Assembly (NCBI GenBank): GCA_946545105.1 | Contig: CAMNMY010000066.1 | Location: 1-5,591, forward strand | Source of the DNA: an uncultured Clostridia bacterium | GTDB taxonomy: Bacteria; Bacillota_A; Clostridia; Christensenellales; UBA3700 | Length of the DNA: 5,591 nt | Direction of reading: 5' to 3' | Shown: piece after piece, positions 1 to 5,369 of the stretch | Layout of the letters: every line of letters begins with the position of its first letter | Position numbering within the stretch: position 1 is the stretch's first letter | Notes under the pieces: generated by a model | What the model saw: the letters and a program-made list of their open reading frames with translations, nothing else | What the model was told of the DNA's origin: nothing | Databases searched by the model: none | Program-made: the position numbers and the translations under genes

Positions 1-850
1 TTCCACCTGGAGTTTCATAAACACCACGAGACTTCATACCAACTAATCTGTTTTCTACGATATCTGCAAGTCCGATACCATTAGCTCCACCAAGTTCATT
101 TAACTTCTTAACGATTTCAGAAGCTTTCATCTTCTTGCCATCTATAGCAACTGGAGCACCCTTTACGAAATCTAATGTTACATATGTAGCCTTATCTGGA
201 GCCTTCATTGGAGATACGCCCATTTCTAGGAATCCTGGCTTGTCGTACATTGGTTCGTTAGCTGGATTTTCTAGATCTAAACCTTCATGAGATAAGTGCC
301 ATAGGTTCTTATCCTTTGAGTAGTTTGTTTCTCTGTTAATCTTTAGAGGGATGTTATGAGCCTCTGCATAATCGATTTCTTCGTCTCTTGATTTAATGTT
401 CCAAATTCTCCATGGAGCAATAATCTTCATCTTTGGAGCAAATGCCTTGATTGTTAATTCAAATCTTACTTGGTCATTTCCCTTACCTGTACATCCGTGA
501 CAGATAGCGTCAGCTCCTTCCTTTAAAGCGATTTCTGCAATTCTCTTTGCGATAATTGGTCTAGCAAAAGAAGTACCAAGCATGTATTTACCTTCGTAAA
601 CCGCACCAGCCTTCATTGTAGGCACAACATAGTCATCAACAAACTCATCTACTAAATCTTCGATATAAAGCTTGCTAGCGCCTGTTTTTAAAGCCTTTTC
701 TTCAAGTCCTTCAAGTTCATCAGCTTGTCCAACGTTACCAGAAACGGCAATAACTTCACAATTGTTGTAATTCTCTTTTAACCATGGAATGATAATAGAT
801 GTATCTAATCCACCAGAATATGCTAAAACAACTTTTTTAATTTCACTCAT
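1..850 (-). CDS. argG: Argininosuccinate synthase, N-terminal 283 residues (cut by window edge)
   Basis: The enzyme joins citrulline and aspartate using ATP to make argininosuccinate, the penultimate step of arginine synthesis, in the cytoplasm. I read the protein from the minus strand. Residues 10-18 are AYSGGLDTS, the PP-loop ATP-binding signature of the family, and residues 119-130 are [12 protein letters not shown], the second family signature covering the citrulline/aspartate site. Both are intact. The downstream part ([18 protein letters not shown], residues 173-190) also reads as normal ArgG. Family members are about 400 residues, so roughly 115-120 C-terminal residues lie beyond the left edge. 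The ATG at 848-850 is supported by AGAGGT at 857-862, six bases upstream, and by the signature starting at the usual distance from the N-terminus. No frameshift or missing residue is seen. It has its own candidate promoter (883-911). Whether argH follows cannot be seen. Confidence 0.97.
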   Translation of the reverse strand, partial: MSEIKKVVLAYSGGLDTSIIIPWLKENYNNCEVIAVSGNVGQADELEGLEEKALKTGASKLYIEDLVDEFVDDYVVPTMKAGAVYEGKYMLGTSFARPIIAKRIAEIALKEGADAICHGCTGKGNDQVRFELTIKAFAPKMKIIAPWRIWNIKSRDEEIDYAEAHNIPLKINRETNYSKDKNLWHLSHEGLDLENPANEPMYDKPGFLEMGVSPMKAPDKATYVTLDFVKGAPVAIDGKKMKASEIVKKLNELGGANGIGLADIVENRLVGMKSRGVYETPGG

Positions 851-882
851 TTTTATACCTCTTCAAAATTTATTTCACAAAT

Positions 883-911
883 ATAATAACGCAACAATTT
901 ATTAAAATCAA
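883..911 (-). promoter_or_regulatory. Candidate sigma-A promoter of argG
   Basis: On the minus strand, TTGATT (906-911, 4 of 6 consensus) is followed by a 17-base spacer and TATTAT (883-888, 5 of 6). Transcription would start near 876, giving a leader of about 25 bases that contains the AGAGGT ribosome binding site. That leader is too short for a T-box or riboswitch, so any arginine control would have to act at the DNA level. A second TATAAT at about 924-929 has no good -35 partner. The call is by eye and the DNA is A/T-rich, so it is moderate evidence only. Confidence 0.55.
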
Positions 912-962
912 AAAAATTTATAAAAATTATATTTTATGCATGTTTTTGCCTAATTATATGAA

Positions 963-1007
963 AATATGCGCATAAATATTCGTTTTGCACGATTTTATAC
1001 GCATATT
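963..1007 (-). repeat. Long inverted repeat / hairpin downstream of the hydrolase gene (possible weak terminator)
   Basis: Arms at 963-976 (AATATGCGCATAAA) and 994-1007 (TTTATACGCATATT) form a 14-bp stem with one mismatch that becomes a G-U wobble in minus-strand RNA. The 17-base loop holds a further 4-bp stem, TCGT (980-983) with ACGA (989-992). The structure begins about 20 bases after the hydrolase stop codon, where a terminator is expected. It has only a few G-C pairs and the U-run after it is only about four bases, so termination would be weak. A perfect 12-bp palindrome, ATTATGCATAAT (1005-1016), overlaps its outer edge, and TATGCGCATA (965-974) is itself a palindrome, so it could instead be protein-binding DNA upstream of argG. 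The inverted repeat is directly visible; its role is inferred. Confidence 0.6.
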
Positions 1008-1027
1008 ATGCATAATTTACTAATTTG

Positions 1028-2467
1028 TTAAGAACTTACCTTAGCGTAATTAAAGCCGTCTGTAGTTGTTACCTTAGTTAACTTTTCAGTTAAAGATGAA
1101 TTTCCCCAAACAAATCCCTTAGCTGTTTGTTGATATAAATTACCTCTCATAGAAATAATTTCTTCATTTGTACAAGCTGCAGATGGAGCTAGATTTCCCT
1201 TATCATCTTTCAACTTATTTCCAAGCATAGATGCCCAAACCCAATCTCTTGTTAAAACGTGAATATTTCCAACAACACCTTGCCATTGCTTCATGCCTGT
1301 CATATCTACAACTGTCATATATGGTAAAGCATTTGCGAAATCTTCTGGATGCACATCTTTCTTAAATTTTGAGTTTTGCACAAATGAAGTAGAAGCACCA
1401 CCCATTCCTAAATATGCATCAATAGCAACATTTGAATTCTTACCTAATGACTCTAACATATTTAAAACAACTTGGCATTTTGTTCTTGAGCTAATTTCTT
1501 CTTTTGTGCCATCCATTAATTGGCCTTCTTTAAATGCTTCATTTTCTGTACCATCTACATATGGATCTTCTAAAATCAATCTTGCAGGAACAAGATGTTT
1601 ATTCTTAATTGCCCCATCTTGATAGAATGTTTGAAGCATAAATGCTGTTGCTGTTGAAACAAACGCACCACAGCTATGGCCTACTAATGTAACATCCTTT
1701 TCGTATTTTTCTCCTAATATTGTTGCAAGTTCAGAGGCAAACATATAAGACATAGAATGCTTTTCGCCCTTTACTTTAACAACAGTGTTTTTATAAATTG
1801 CATTTAAATTTGCTGCATCGTTGTTTGCATTGTTTATATATCCTTGATATTGGAATGTAGCAACGTTATAGCCCTTTTTCTTTAATTCATTAACATAACT
1901 TACATCATAAGATGACATAACTTTTCTTGTATCTGCACCTGCGCACAAATAAGCGTCACCATAAGATCCAGTCATTTCCCATCCGTGTGTCCAAACAATT
2001 GTTGGCTTAGATGGATCAAAATATGAAGTTGACATATCTGCTGCTGCTCTTACTACATCAATATCTGCATCTGTAGTTCCTGTGTTTAACGCTTTATGAT
2101 TGTCACCATAGAAGAACAATCCATATGTTGCTTCAGGATTGTAATAAAGTTCTAAAGAACCTGCCTTTTTATTTCCAATTAAATTAATACCAAGCAATGG
2201 AAGGACTACAAAAATAGCTACCAAAGCAATTGCGATAACCGCAACAGCAGCGCTAGAAGAGATTATAGCCACTTTAACGCTCTTTTTCATCTTCTTCTTT
2301 GCTGGCGCCTTCTTTACTGCTTTTGCTGGCTTTTTGGCCTTAGGAGCAGGCTCGTCCTCTATTTCTTCGAAATCGTCAATTTCTTCATCATCAACAATCT
2401 CATCATCATCTAGGATTTCATCGTCAATGATTTCGTCGTCTAATTCTTCATAATCGTTCTTTTTCAT
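1028..2467 (-). CDS. Membrane-anchored alpha/beta hydrolase, lipase-like, with acidic/basic cytoplasmic tail
   Basis: This 479-residue protein has three parts. Residues 5-39 are extremely acidic, built from short D/E-rich units ending in Ile, Leu or Val. Residues 41-63 are a Lys/Ala/Pro-rich basic stretch. Residues 66-93 are a hydrophobic membrane segment. The rest (from about 104) reads as an alpha/beta hydrolase: IVWTHGW (157-163) fits the HG oxyanion-hole strand of lipases, and GHSCG (263-267) is the nucleophile elbow with Ser265. LILEDP (297-302) puts Asp301 where pancreatic-type lipases carry the acid, and His403 in GNIHVL is the likeliest catalytic His (His373 is the alternative). Positive charge before the single membrane segment predicts tail inside, enzyme outside. 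No cleavable signal peptide is seen. The ATG at 2465-2467 has GAGGG at 2472-2476, four bases away. The substrate is unknown; esterase or lipase activity is inferred from the fold motifs only. Confidence 0.85.
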   Translation of the reverse strand: MKKNDYEELDDEIIDDEILDDDEIVDDEEIDDFEEIEDEPAPKAKKPAKAVKKAPAKKKMKKSVKVAIISSSAAVAVIAIALVAIFVVLPLLGINLIGNKKAGSLELYYNPEATYGLFFYGDNHKALNTGTTDADIDVVRAAADMSTSYFDPSKPTIVWTHGWEMTGSYGDAYLCAGADTRKVMSSYDVSYVNELKKKGYNVATFQYQGYINNANNDAANLNAIYKNTVVKVKGEKHSMSYMFASELATILGEKYEKDVTLVGHSCGAFVSTATAFMLQTFYQDGAIKNKHLVPARLILEDPYVDGTENEAFKEGQLMDGTKEEISSRTKCQVVLNMLESLGKNSNVAIDAYLGMGGASTSFVQNSKFKKDVHPEDFANALPYMTVVDMTGMKQWQGVVGNIHVLTRDWVWASMLGNKLKDDKGNLAPSAACTNEEIISMRGNLYQQTAKGFVWGNSSLTEKLTKVTTTDGFNYAKVSS

Positions 2468-2486
2468 ACTACCCTCGCTTGATAAT

Positions 2487-2515
2487 ATTCTATATCATAA
2501 TAATTATTATTACAA
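2487..2515 (-). promoter_or_regulatory. Candidate sigma-A promoter of the hydrolase gene
   Basis: On the minus strand, TTGTAA (2510-2515) and TAGAAT (2487-2492, 5 of 6 consensus) are separated by 17 bases. The start point would be near 2480, just before the GAGGG ribosome binding site. The spacer region is almost entirely a perfect A/T palindrome, ATAATAATTATTAT (2497-2510). No terminator was found between the DUF2188 stop and this point, so some read-through from the upstream gene is possible. Confidence 0.5.
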
Positions 2516-2516
2516 C

Positions 2517-2536
2517 ACGCGCGTAAGTTAAACTTA
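2517..2536. repeat. Operator-like palindromes upstream of the hydrolase promoter
   Basis: ACGCGCGT (2517-2524) is a perfect 8-bp palindrome, and the next one, TAAGTT-A-AACTTA (2524-2536), has perfect 6-bp arms around one central base. They lie directly upstream of the proposed -35 box (2510-2515). Position and symmetry fit a repressor or activator site, and the CG-alternating block stands out in very A/T-rich DNA. No known regulator consensus was recognised, so the regulatory role is inference. Confidence 0.35.
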
Positions 2537-2566
2537 AATCGCATATAGATTTTAAAGAAAATAATA

Positions 2567-2791
2567 TTATTTTTTACCTTTTACGATTTTAGCAGCACTA
2601 GCCTTACCTTTTGATGCGCCTTTAGATTTATGAACTAATAAAGTAGCGCCTTGATTTTTAGCCATTTGCTCGCAATATGCTTCTGCTTCAACTTTAGTAT
2701 CAAACAATTTAATTACCTTATCACTGCCTTGAATGAATACTTGCCATTTGCCATCTGAAGCTCGTTTTGAAACATGATAAACTTTTCCCAT
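2567..2791 (-). CDS. Small DUF2188-family protein with lysine-rich C-terminal tail
   Basis: Starting from the ATG at 2789-2791 this is a 74-residue soluble protein. Residues 4-54 match the DUF2188 pattern as I know it: a VYHV opening strand, a conserved Trp (W16) in a GKWQV strand, an FDTK...A segment (30-36), and an AKNQGATLLVH ending (44-54). The family is widespread and of unknown function. Residues 55-74 are an added basic tail with 8 lysines in 20 residues, plus Ser, Ala and Gly, which could bind nucleic acid or another polyanion (inference). An in-frame ATG two codons earlier (2795-2797) would give 76 residues, but it lies only 3 bases from the GGGGG ribosome binding site, while the chosen ATG is 9 bases away. 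The gene stands alone between a strong terminator upstream and the hydrolase gene 99 bases downstream. No signal peptide or membrane segment is present. Confidence 0.85.
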   Translation of the reverse strand: MGKVYHVSKRASDGKWQVFIQGSDKVIKLFDTKVEAEAYCEQMAKNQGATLLVHKSKGASKGKASAAKIVKGKK

Positions 2792-2800
2792 AATCATATA

Positions 2801-2805
2801 CCCCC
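2801..2805 (-). promoter_or_regulatory. Unusual GGGGG ribosome binding site that decides the DUF2188 start
   Basis: The minus strand reads TTTTGGGGGTATATGATTATGG. GGGGGT can pair with the 16S anti-Shine-Dalgarno sequence as a variant of GGAGGT with one G-U wobble. It sits 3 bases from the first ATG and 9 bases from the second, which favours the second (2789-2791). A short transcript from the -10 box at 2821-2826 would carry little else in its leader. Confidence 0.5.
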
Positions 2806-2820
2806 AAAATCTTTGATTTA

Positions 2821-2826
2821 ATTATA
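2821..2826 (-). promoter_or_regulatory. Perfect TATAAT -10 box for the DUF2188 gene
   Basis: TATAAT on the minus strand at 2821-2826 would start transcription near 2814, about 20 bases before the start codon. At 17-base spacing the -35 position (2844-2849) falls in the T-run of the preceding terminator and reads TTTTTT, so there is no proper -35 box and no extended -10 TG. The promoter may be weak or activator-dependent. The match could also be chance in A/T-rich DNA, but a promoter is needed here because a terminator lies immediately upstream. Confidence 0.45.
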
Positions 2827-2841
2827 TCGCGTTTAATAAAT

Positions 2842-2875
2842 AAAAAAAAGGAGTCTGCAATTTGCAAACTCCTTT
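2842..2875 (-). terminator. Strong rho-independent terminator of the lipoprotein gene
   Basis: On the minus strand AAAGGAGTTTGC, a five-base loop AAATT, and GCAGACTCCTTT form a 12-bp stem with one U-G wobble, followed directly by a run of T. The stem occupies 2847-2875 and the T-run is the eight A bases at 2842-2849 read in reverse, three of them inside the stem. It begins about 20 bases after the lipoprotein stop codon. On the plus strand no T-run follows, so it acts in one direction. Confidence 0.93.
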
Positions 2876-2895
2876 ATGTGTCGGTTTATTAACGA

Positions 2896-5070
2896 TTAAG
2901 CTACATTATAGATAGCATAAACAACGCCATTTACCTTAACAACTACGATACCAGCATCTGGAGCTGTAAATCTAGCTGTTGTAGAAGTGAATGTTAAACC
3001 ATCAATAGCTGTTCCGTCAGCATATTCAGCTGTAACAACCTTTGCACCTGTGAATCCAGTAACGTCGATTTGAGCACCAACTTGAGCTTCAATTGTTTCA
3101 ACAGCATTTACTGTAATGTATGCTGTAGCGCCATCAGCGATAACCTTAACTTGGTAGTTAGAGATAGCACCGATATTTGCTAAGCCTTCAGCTGTTAATG
3201 CGATCTTACCATCAACGATTTCAACATAGTTGTTAGCTGATTGTTCTTCAACTTCCTTAACCTTTGAAGGATCTACGATCTTAACTAGATCTGTAACTAC
3301 TTCGCCAGTAACGATGTTCTTATATGTGCAGTTCATAGCAACATCTTGTCCAACTGTGCTGATTGTCATATTGCTATCAGCAAGATATGTTACAAGGTAT
3401 TGAGAACCTGCTTCGTATAATTGCTTTTCTTGTCTACCCTTTAAGAAGCTGATGTCTCCACTCTTGATGTTTGCTAAGCTGTATAAGAACTTAACATCGT
3501 AGTAGATACCACCTTCAAAGTAGTAGCCATATAAAGCAGCCTTATCTTCTAATAATAGATTTGTTGTTTCGATTCTACCATAGATTCTGTTGTAGTTACC
3601 AACTTCAGCACCTACACCTACAGAAAGAACGCCACCTAGTAACTCAAACTTGATAGCAGCTTCAATACCTAAGTAGATAGCAGCATTAGCATCTAGGTTG
3701 ATTGAAACAGAATCGATTGAGAAATCATCTGTCTTATAAACTTGAGCTGACTTTTCGCCTGTAGCTGGGTTGTACTTAACTTCTGCAGCAAATCCTGCTG
3801 TAGCTGAAGATTCAACACCTAGCTTACCGCTGAATGTGAAGTCCATAACTGCGTTAACTTGGAAGTTAACATCTGCTACACCATTACCGATTGGAACGAT
3901 CCAATTGAATACTGGAATAGAAACAGCATTTTCGTCCTTTGTAACTAACTTCTTAATCTTTGTGATGATTGCGTCTAATTCAGAACCTTCGCTGATTGCA
4001 ACGCCATCCTTAACTTCAACACCAAATGTTAATGTGTTCTTGAAGTCAGCCTTGATAGAAATATCATTGTCTTCCTTCTTTACAAGAGCACCAATGTTGA
4101 TGTTTGTGTCAGCTTCGATTTGAGAAGCGATTTCGAATGTTAAAACTAAAGCTAATGAGTTTGGGCCATCCTTTTCACCTAAAACGTCGTTAACTTCAAC
4201 TTGAATCTTTAATGTAACTGTGTCGCCATCCTTATTTGCATCTACTCTAACTGGTCCAGCATTGAAACCAACAGCAGATACAGCTTCTGTAACATATTCA
4301 ACAGCTTCAGCAGCATTAGCATATGCAACTGTGCCATCTTCTAAAGTAGCAGAAGAAGTAGCAACGAACTTGTCGTAAATTTCATCATAAGCTGGTGTTG
4401 TGTAAGATACTGTATAAATTCCAGCATCAGCAGTTGGTTCAACACCCCAAATGTTATAAGCAGCATACTTATCATCTTCGCCTTGAACTAAGATAGTATC
4501 GCCCATCTTAATTGTTTGGTTAGCGATGTTAGCATCGAACTTAAATGTGTTGAATGTACCTTGAGATGCAAATCCGTAGATTGCAGCTGATCCAGCAGAT
4601 AAATAAACAACGTTTGAATTAACTTCTGCGTTTACATCAGAATCTTCAACAACTAAGATAGAAAGCTTCTTTGCTCCATCGTATTGAGAGAATGATAAAC
4701 GAGAATCTAATAATTCAATTTCATACCATCCAGCAGAATATCCAGCTTTTGGAGCATTGATCTTAAAGTTCTTTGAATCTACAACAACTGGGCTGTATGC
4801 AACAGCTTCGCCACTCTTGTTAACGAATTTGATGTTTTGTTCAAAAACTTTACCTTCAATAGCTTCTGTAGATGAAACTGCAAAAGATGCATTTGTGCTA
4901 ACTTGCACTGACTTTGTTACAGCTGAGCCAGATTGACCATCTCTAATCTTGAAAGATGATGAACCTTCGTCGTTTGTAGTAGTTGTTGTGCCATTACATG
5001 CAAACAAGCAAACGCTCATTGTAACGATAAGAAGAACTGATAGTAGTATAGTCCATACCTTCTTATTCAT
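2896..5070 (-). CDS. Large secreted lipoprotein with Ig-like ends and an unassigned beta-rich core
   Basis: This 724-residue protein starts with a lipoprotein signal peptide: MNKK, a hydrophobic core, and a lipobox LFAC with Cys25 as the predicted lipidated residue, then a Thr/Ser-rich linker (28-40). Lipid anchoring would place it on the outer face of the membrane. Residues about 55-142 and 148-226 look like beta-sandwich (Ig-like) modules, judged by endings such as AGWYEIEL and AGIYTVSYT. Residues about 240-545 are alternating-hydrophobic beta-rich sequence I do not recognise, including the Gly/Val/Ile-rich stretch 461-490. Residues about 655-724 look like a final small Ig-like module. No enzyme motif, sortase signal or cell-wall repeat is visible. 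Apart from Cys21 in the signal peptide and the lipidated Cys25, there is only Cys581. GGAGG (5077-5081) lies six bases before the ATG. AAG is favoured for lysine in the N-terminal part, which may suggest strong expression. Adhesin or substrate-binding roles are possible but unproven. Confidence 0.85.
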   Translation of the reverse strand: MNKKVWTILLSVLLIVTMSVCLFACNGTTTTTNDEGSSSFKIRDGQSGSAVTKSVQVSTNASFAVSSTEAIEGKVFEQNIKFVNKSGEAVAYSPVVVDSKNFKINAPKAGYSAGWYEIELLDSRLSFSQYDGAKKLSILVVEDSDVNAEVNSNVVYLSAGSAAIYGFASQGTFNTFKFDANIANQTIKMGDTILVQGEDDKYAAYNIWGVEPTADAGIYTVSYTTPAYDEIYDKFVATSSATLEDGTVAYANAAEAVEYVTEAVSAVGFNAGPVRVDANKDGDTVTLKIQVEVNDVLGEKDGPNSLALVLTFEIASQIEADTNINIGALVKKEDNDISIKADFKNTLTFGVEVKDGVAISEGSELDAIITKIKKLVTKDENAVSIPVFNWIVPIGNGVADVNFQVNAVMDFTFSGKLGVESSATAGFAAEVKYNPATGEKSAQVYKTDDFSIDSVSINLDANAAIYLGIEAAIKFELLGGVLSVGVGAEVGNYNRIYGRIETTNLLLEDKAALYGYYFEGGIYYDVKFLYSLANIKSGDISFLKGRQEKQLYEAGSQYLVTYLADSNMTISTVGQDVAMNCTYKNIVTGEVVTDLVKIVDPSKVKEVEEQSANNYVEIVDGKIALTAEGLANIGAISNYQVKVIADGATAYITVNAVETIEAQVGAQIDVTGFTGAKVVTAEYADGTAIDGLTFTSTTARFTAPDAGIVVVKVNGVVYAIYNVA

Positions 5071-5122
5071 AATAAACCTCCATTTTTTCTCGTAATTTTC
5101 CAGCTGTTAACCAGCTTTCGCT

Positions 5123-5138
5123 AATATATTAATATATT
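5123..5138. repeat. 16-bp perfect palindrome made of two AATATATT units
   Basis: AATATATT at 5123-5130 is repeated directly at 5131-5138, and because each unit is itself self-complementary the whole is a perfect palindrome. It lies about 50-70 bases upstream of the lipoprotein start codon. On the minus strand a TTTACA at 5152-5157 lies 16 bases before a possible TATTAA, so part of it may serve as a -10 region. Low complexity makes chance possible. Confidence 0.5.
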
Positions 5139-5150
5139 TAGTGTATATCT

Positions 5151-5230
5151 TGTAAATACCCAACTTTCGCGTGTATGTAATGCTTTTGTAAAATGCCCAA
5201 CTTTTATTGAAAAATTTATGTAAAATATCC
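5151..5230. repeat. Three degenerate TGTAAA-type direct repeats
   Basis: Plus-strand copies are TGTAAATACCCAACTTT (5151-5167), TGTAAAATGCCCAACTTT (5187-5204) and a shorter TGTAAAATATCC (5219-5230). The first two share 16 of 17 aligned positions or nearly so, after a one-base gap and allowing A/G differences. Start-to-start spacing is 36 and 32 bases, roughly three helical turns. All lie upstream of the lipoprotein start. They may be regulator sites or remnants of a duplicated promoter segment; on the minus strand each contains TTTACA. Confidence 0.5.
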
Positions 5231-5290
5231 GTTTTGTCCATAAAATTCTTGTTTTGTGAATACAATTTCATGGTTCTTTATTATTAATTA

Positions 5291-5319
5291 ACTATATTGA
5301 ATTTATGCTTTTGGACCAA
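5291..5319 (-). promoter_or_regulatory. Weak candidate promoter for the lipoprotein gene
   Basis: On the minus strand TTGGTC (5314-5319, 3 of 6) is followed by 17 bases and TATAGT (5291-5296, 5 of 6). The -35 overlaps the end of the preceding T-run, as in the DUF2188 case. It would give a leader of about 210 bases. The alternative is a promoter nearer the gene around TTTACA at 5152-5157 with a poor -10. Neither is convincing alone. Confidence 0.28.
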
Positions 5320-5347
5320 AAAAAATGGGGCGATTTTGCTCGCCCCA
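5318..5347 (-). terminator. Strong rho-independent terminator of the partial upstream gene
   Basis: On the minus strand TGGGGCGA, a six-base loop (GCAAAA), and TCGCCCCA form an 8-bp, mostly G-C stem, followed by eight T bases (the A-run 5318-5325 read in reverse). It begins 22 bases after the stop codon at 5370-5372. The G-C-rich stem is striking against the A/T-rich surroundings. Confidence 0.95.
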
Positions 5348-5369
5348 AAATTGCGTGTTTTAACTTCTT

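Larger units (their letters stand above)
5071..5369. other. Intergenic region upstream of the lipoprotein gene
   Basis: About 300 A/T-rich bases without a convincing gene. From the upstream end it holds the terminator of the partial gene (5318-5347), a weak candidate promoter (5291-5319), three degenerate repeats (5151-5230), a 16-bp A/T palindrome (5123-5138), a small inverted repeat AGCTG-TTAAC-CAGCT (5102-5116), and the GGAGG ribosome binding site (5077-5081). If transcription starts at the promoter noted here the leader would exceed 200 bases. No known riboswitch was recognised. Confidence 0.7.

Noticed and set aside
851..1027. T-box, arginine riboswitch or other RNA leader for argG
   Set aside because: The best promoter leaves only about 25 bases of leader, and no T-box sequence or specifier structure is seen.
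1293..1622. Plus-strand open frame of 109 codons
   Set aside because: It lies entirely inside the hydrolase gene on the opposite strand, which has clear motifs and its own ribosome binding site.
2555..2580. AAAATAATATTATTTT palindrome over the DUF2188 stop codon as a terminator
   Set aside because: The stem is entirely A/T and has no loop, so it would not form a stable terminator.
3770..4123. Plus-strand open frame of 117 codons
   Set aside because: It is a shadow of the lipoprotein gene; no domain, signal peptide or ribosome binding site supports it.
5151..5230. The three repeats as a CRISPR array
   Set aside because: Copies are short, degenerate and unequal in spacing, and there are no cas genes.
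5107..5241. A 44-residue minus-strand open frame (begins MDKTDILHKF) upstream of the lipoprotein gene
   Set aside because: No ribosome binding site before its ATG (only A/T-rich sequence), it runs through the degenerate repeats, and its composition follows the A/T-rich DNA. A leader peptide cannot be fully excluded.
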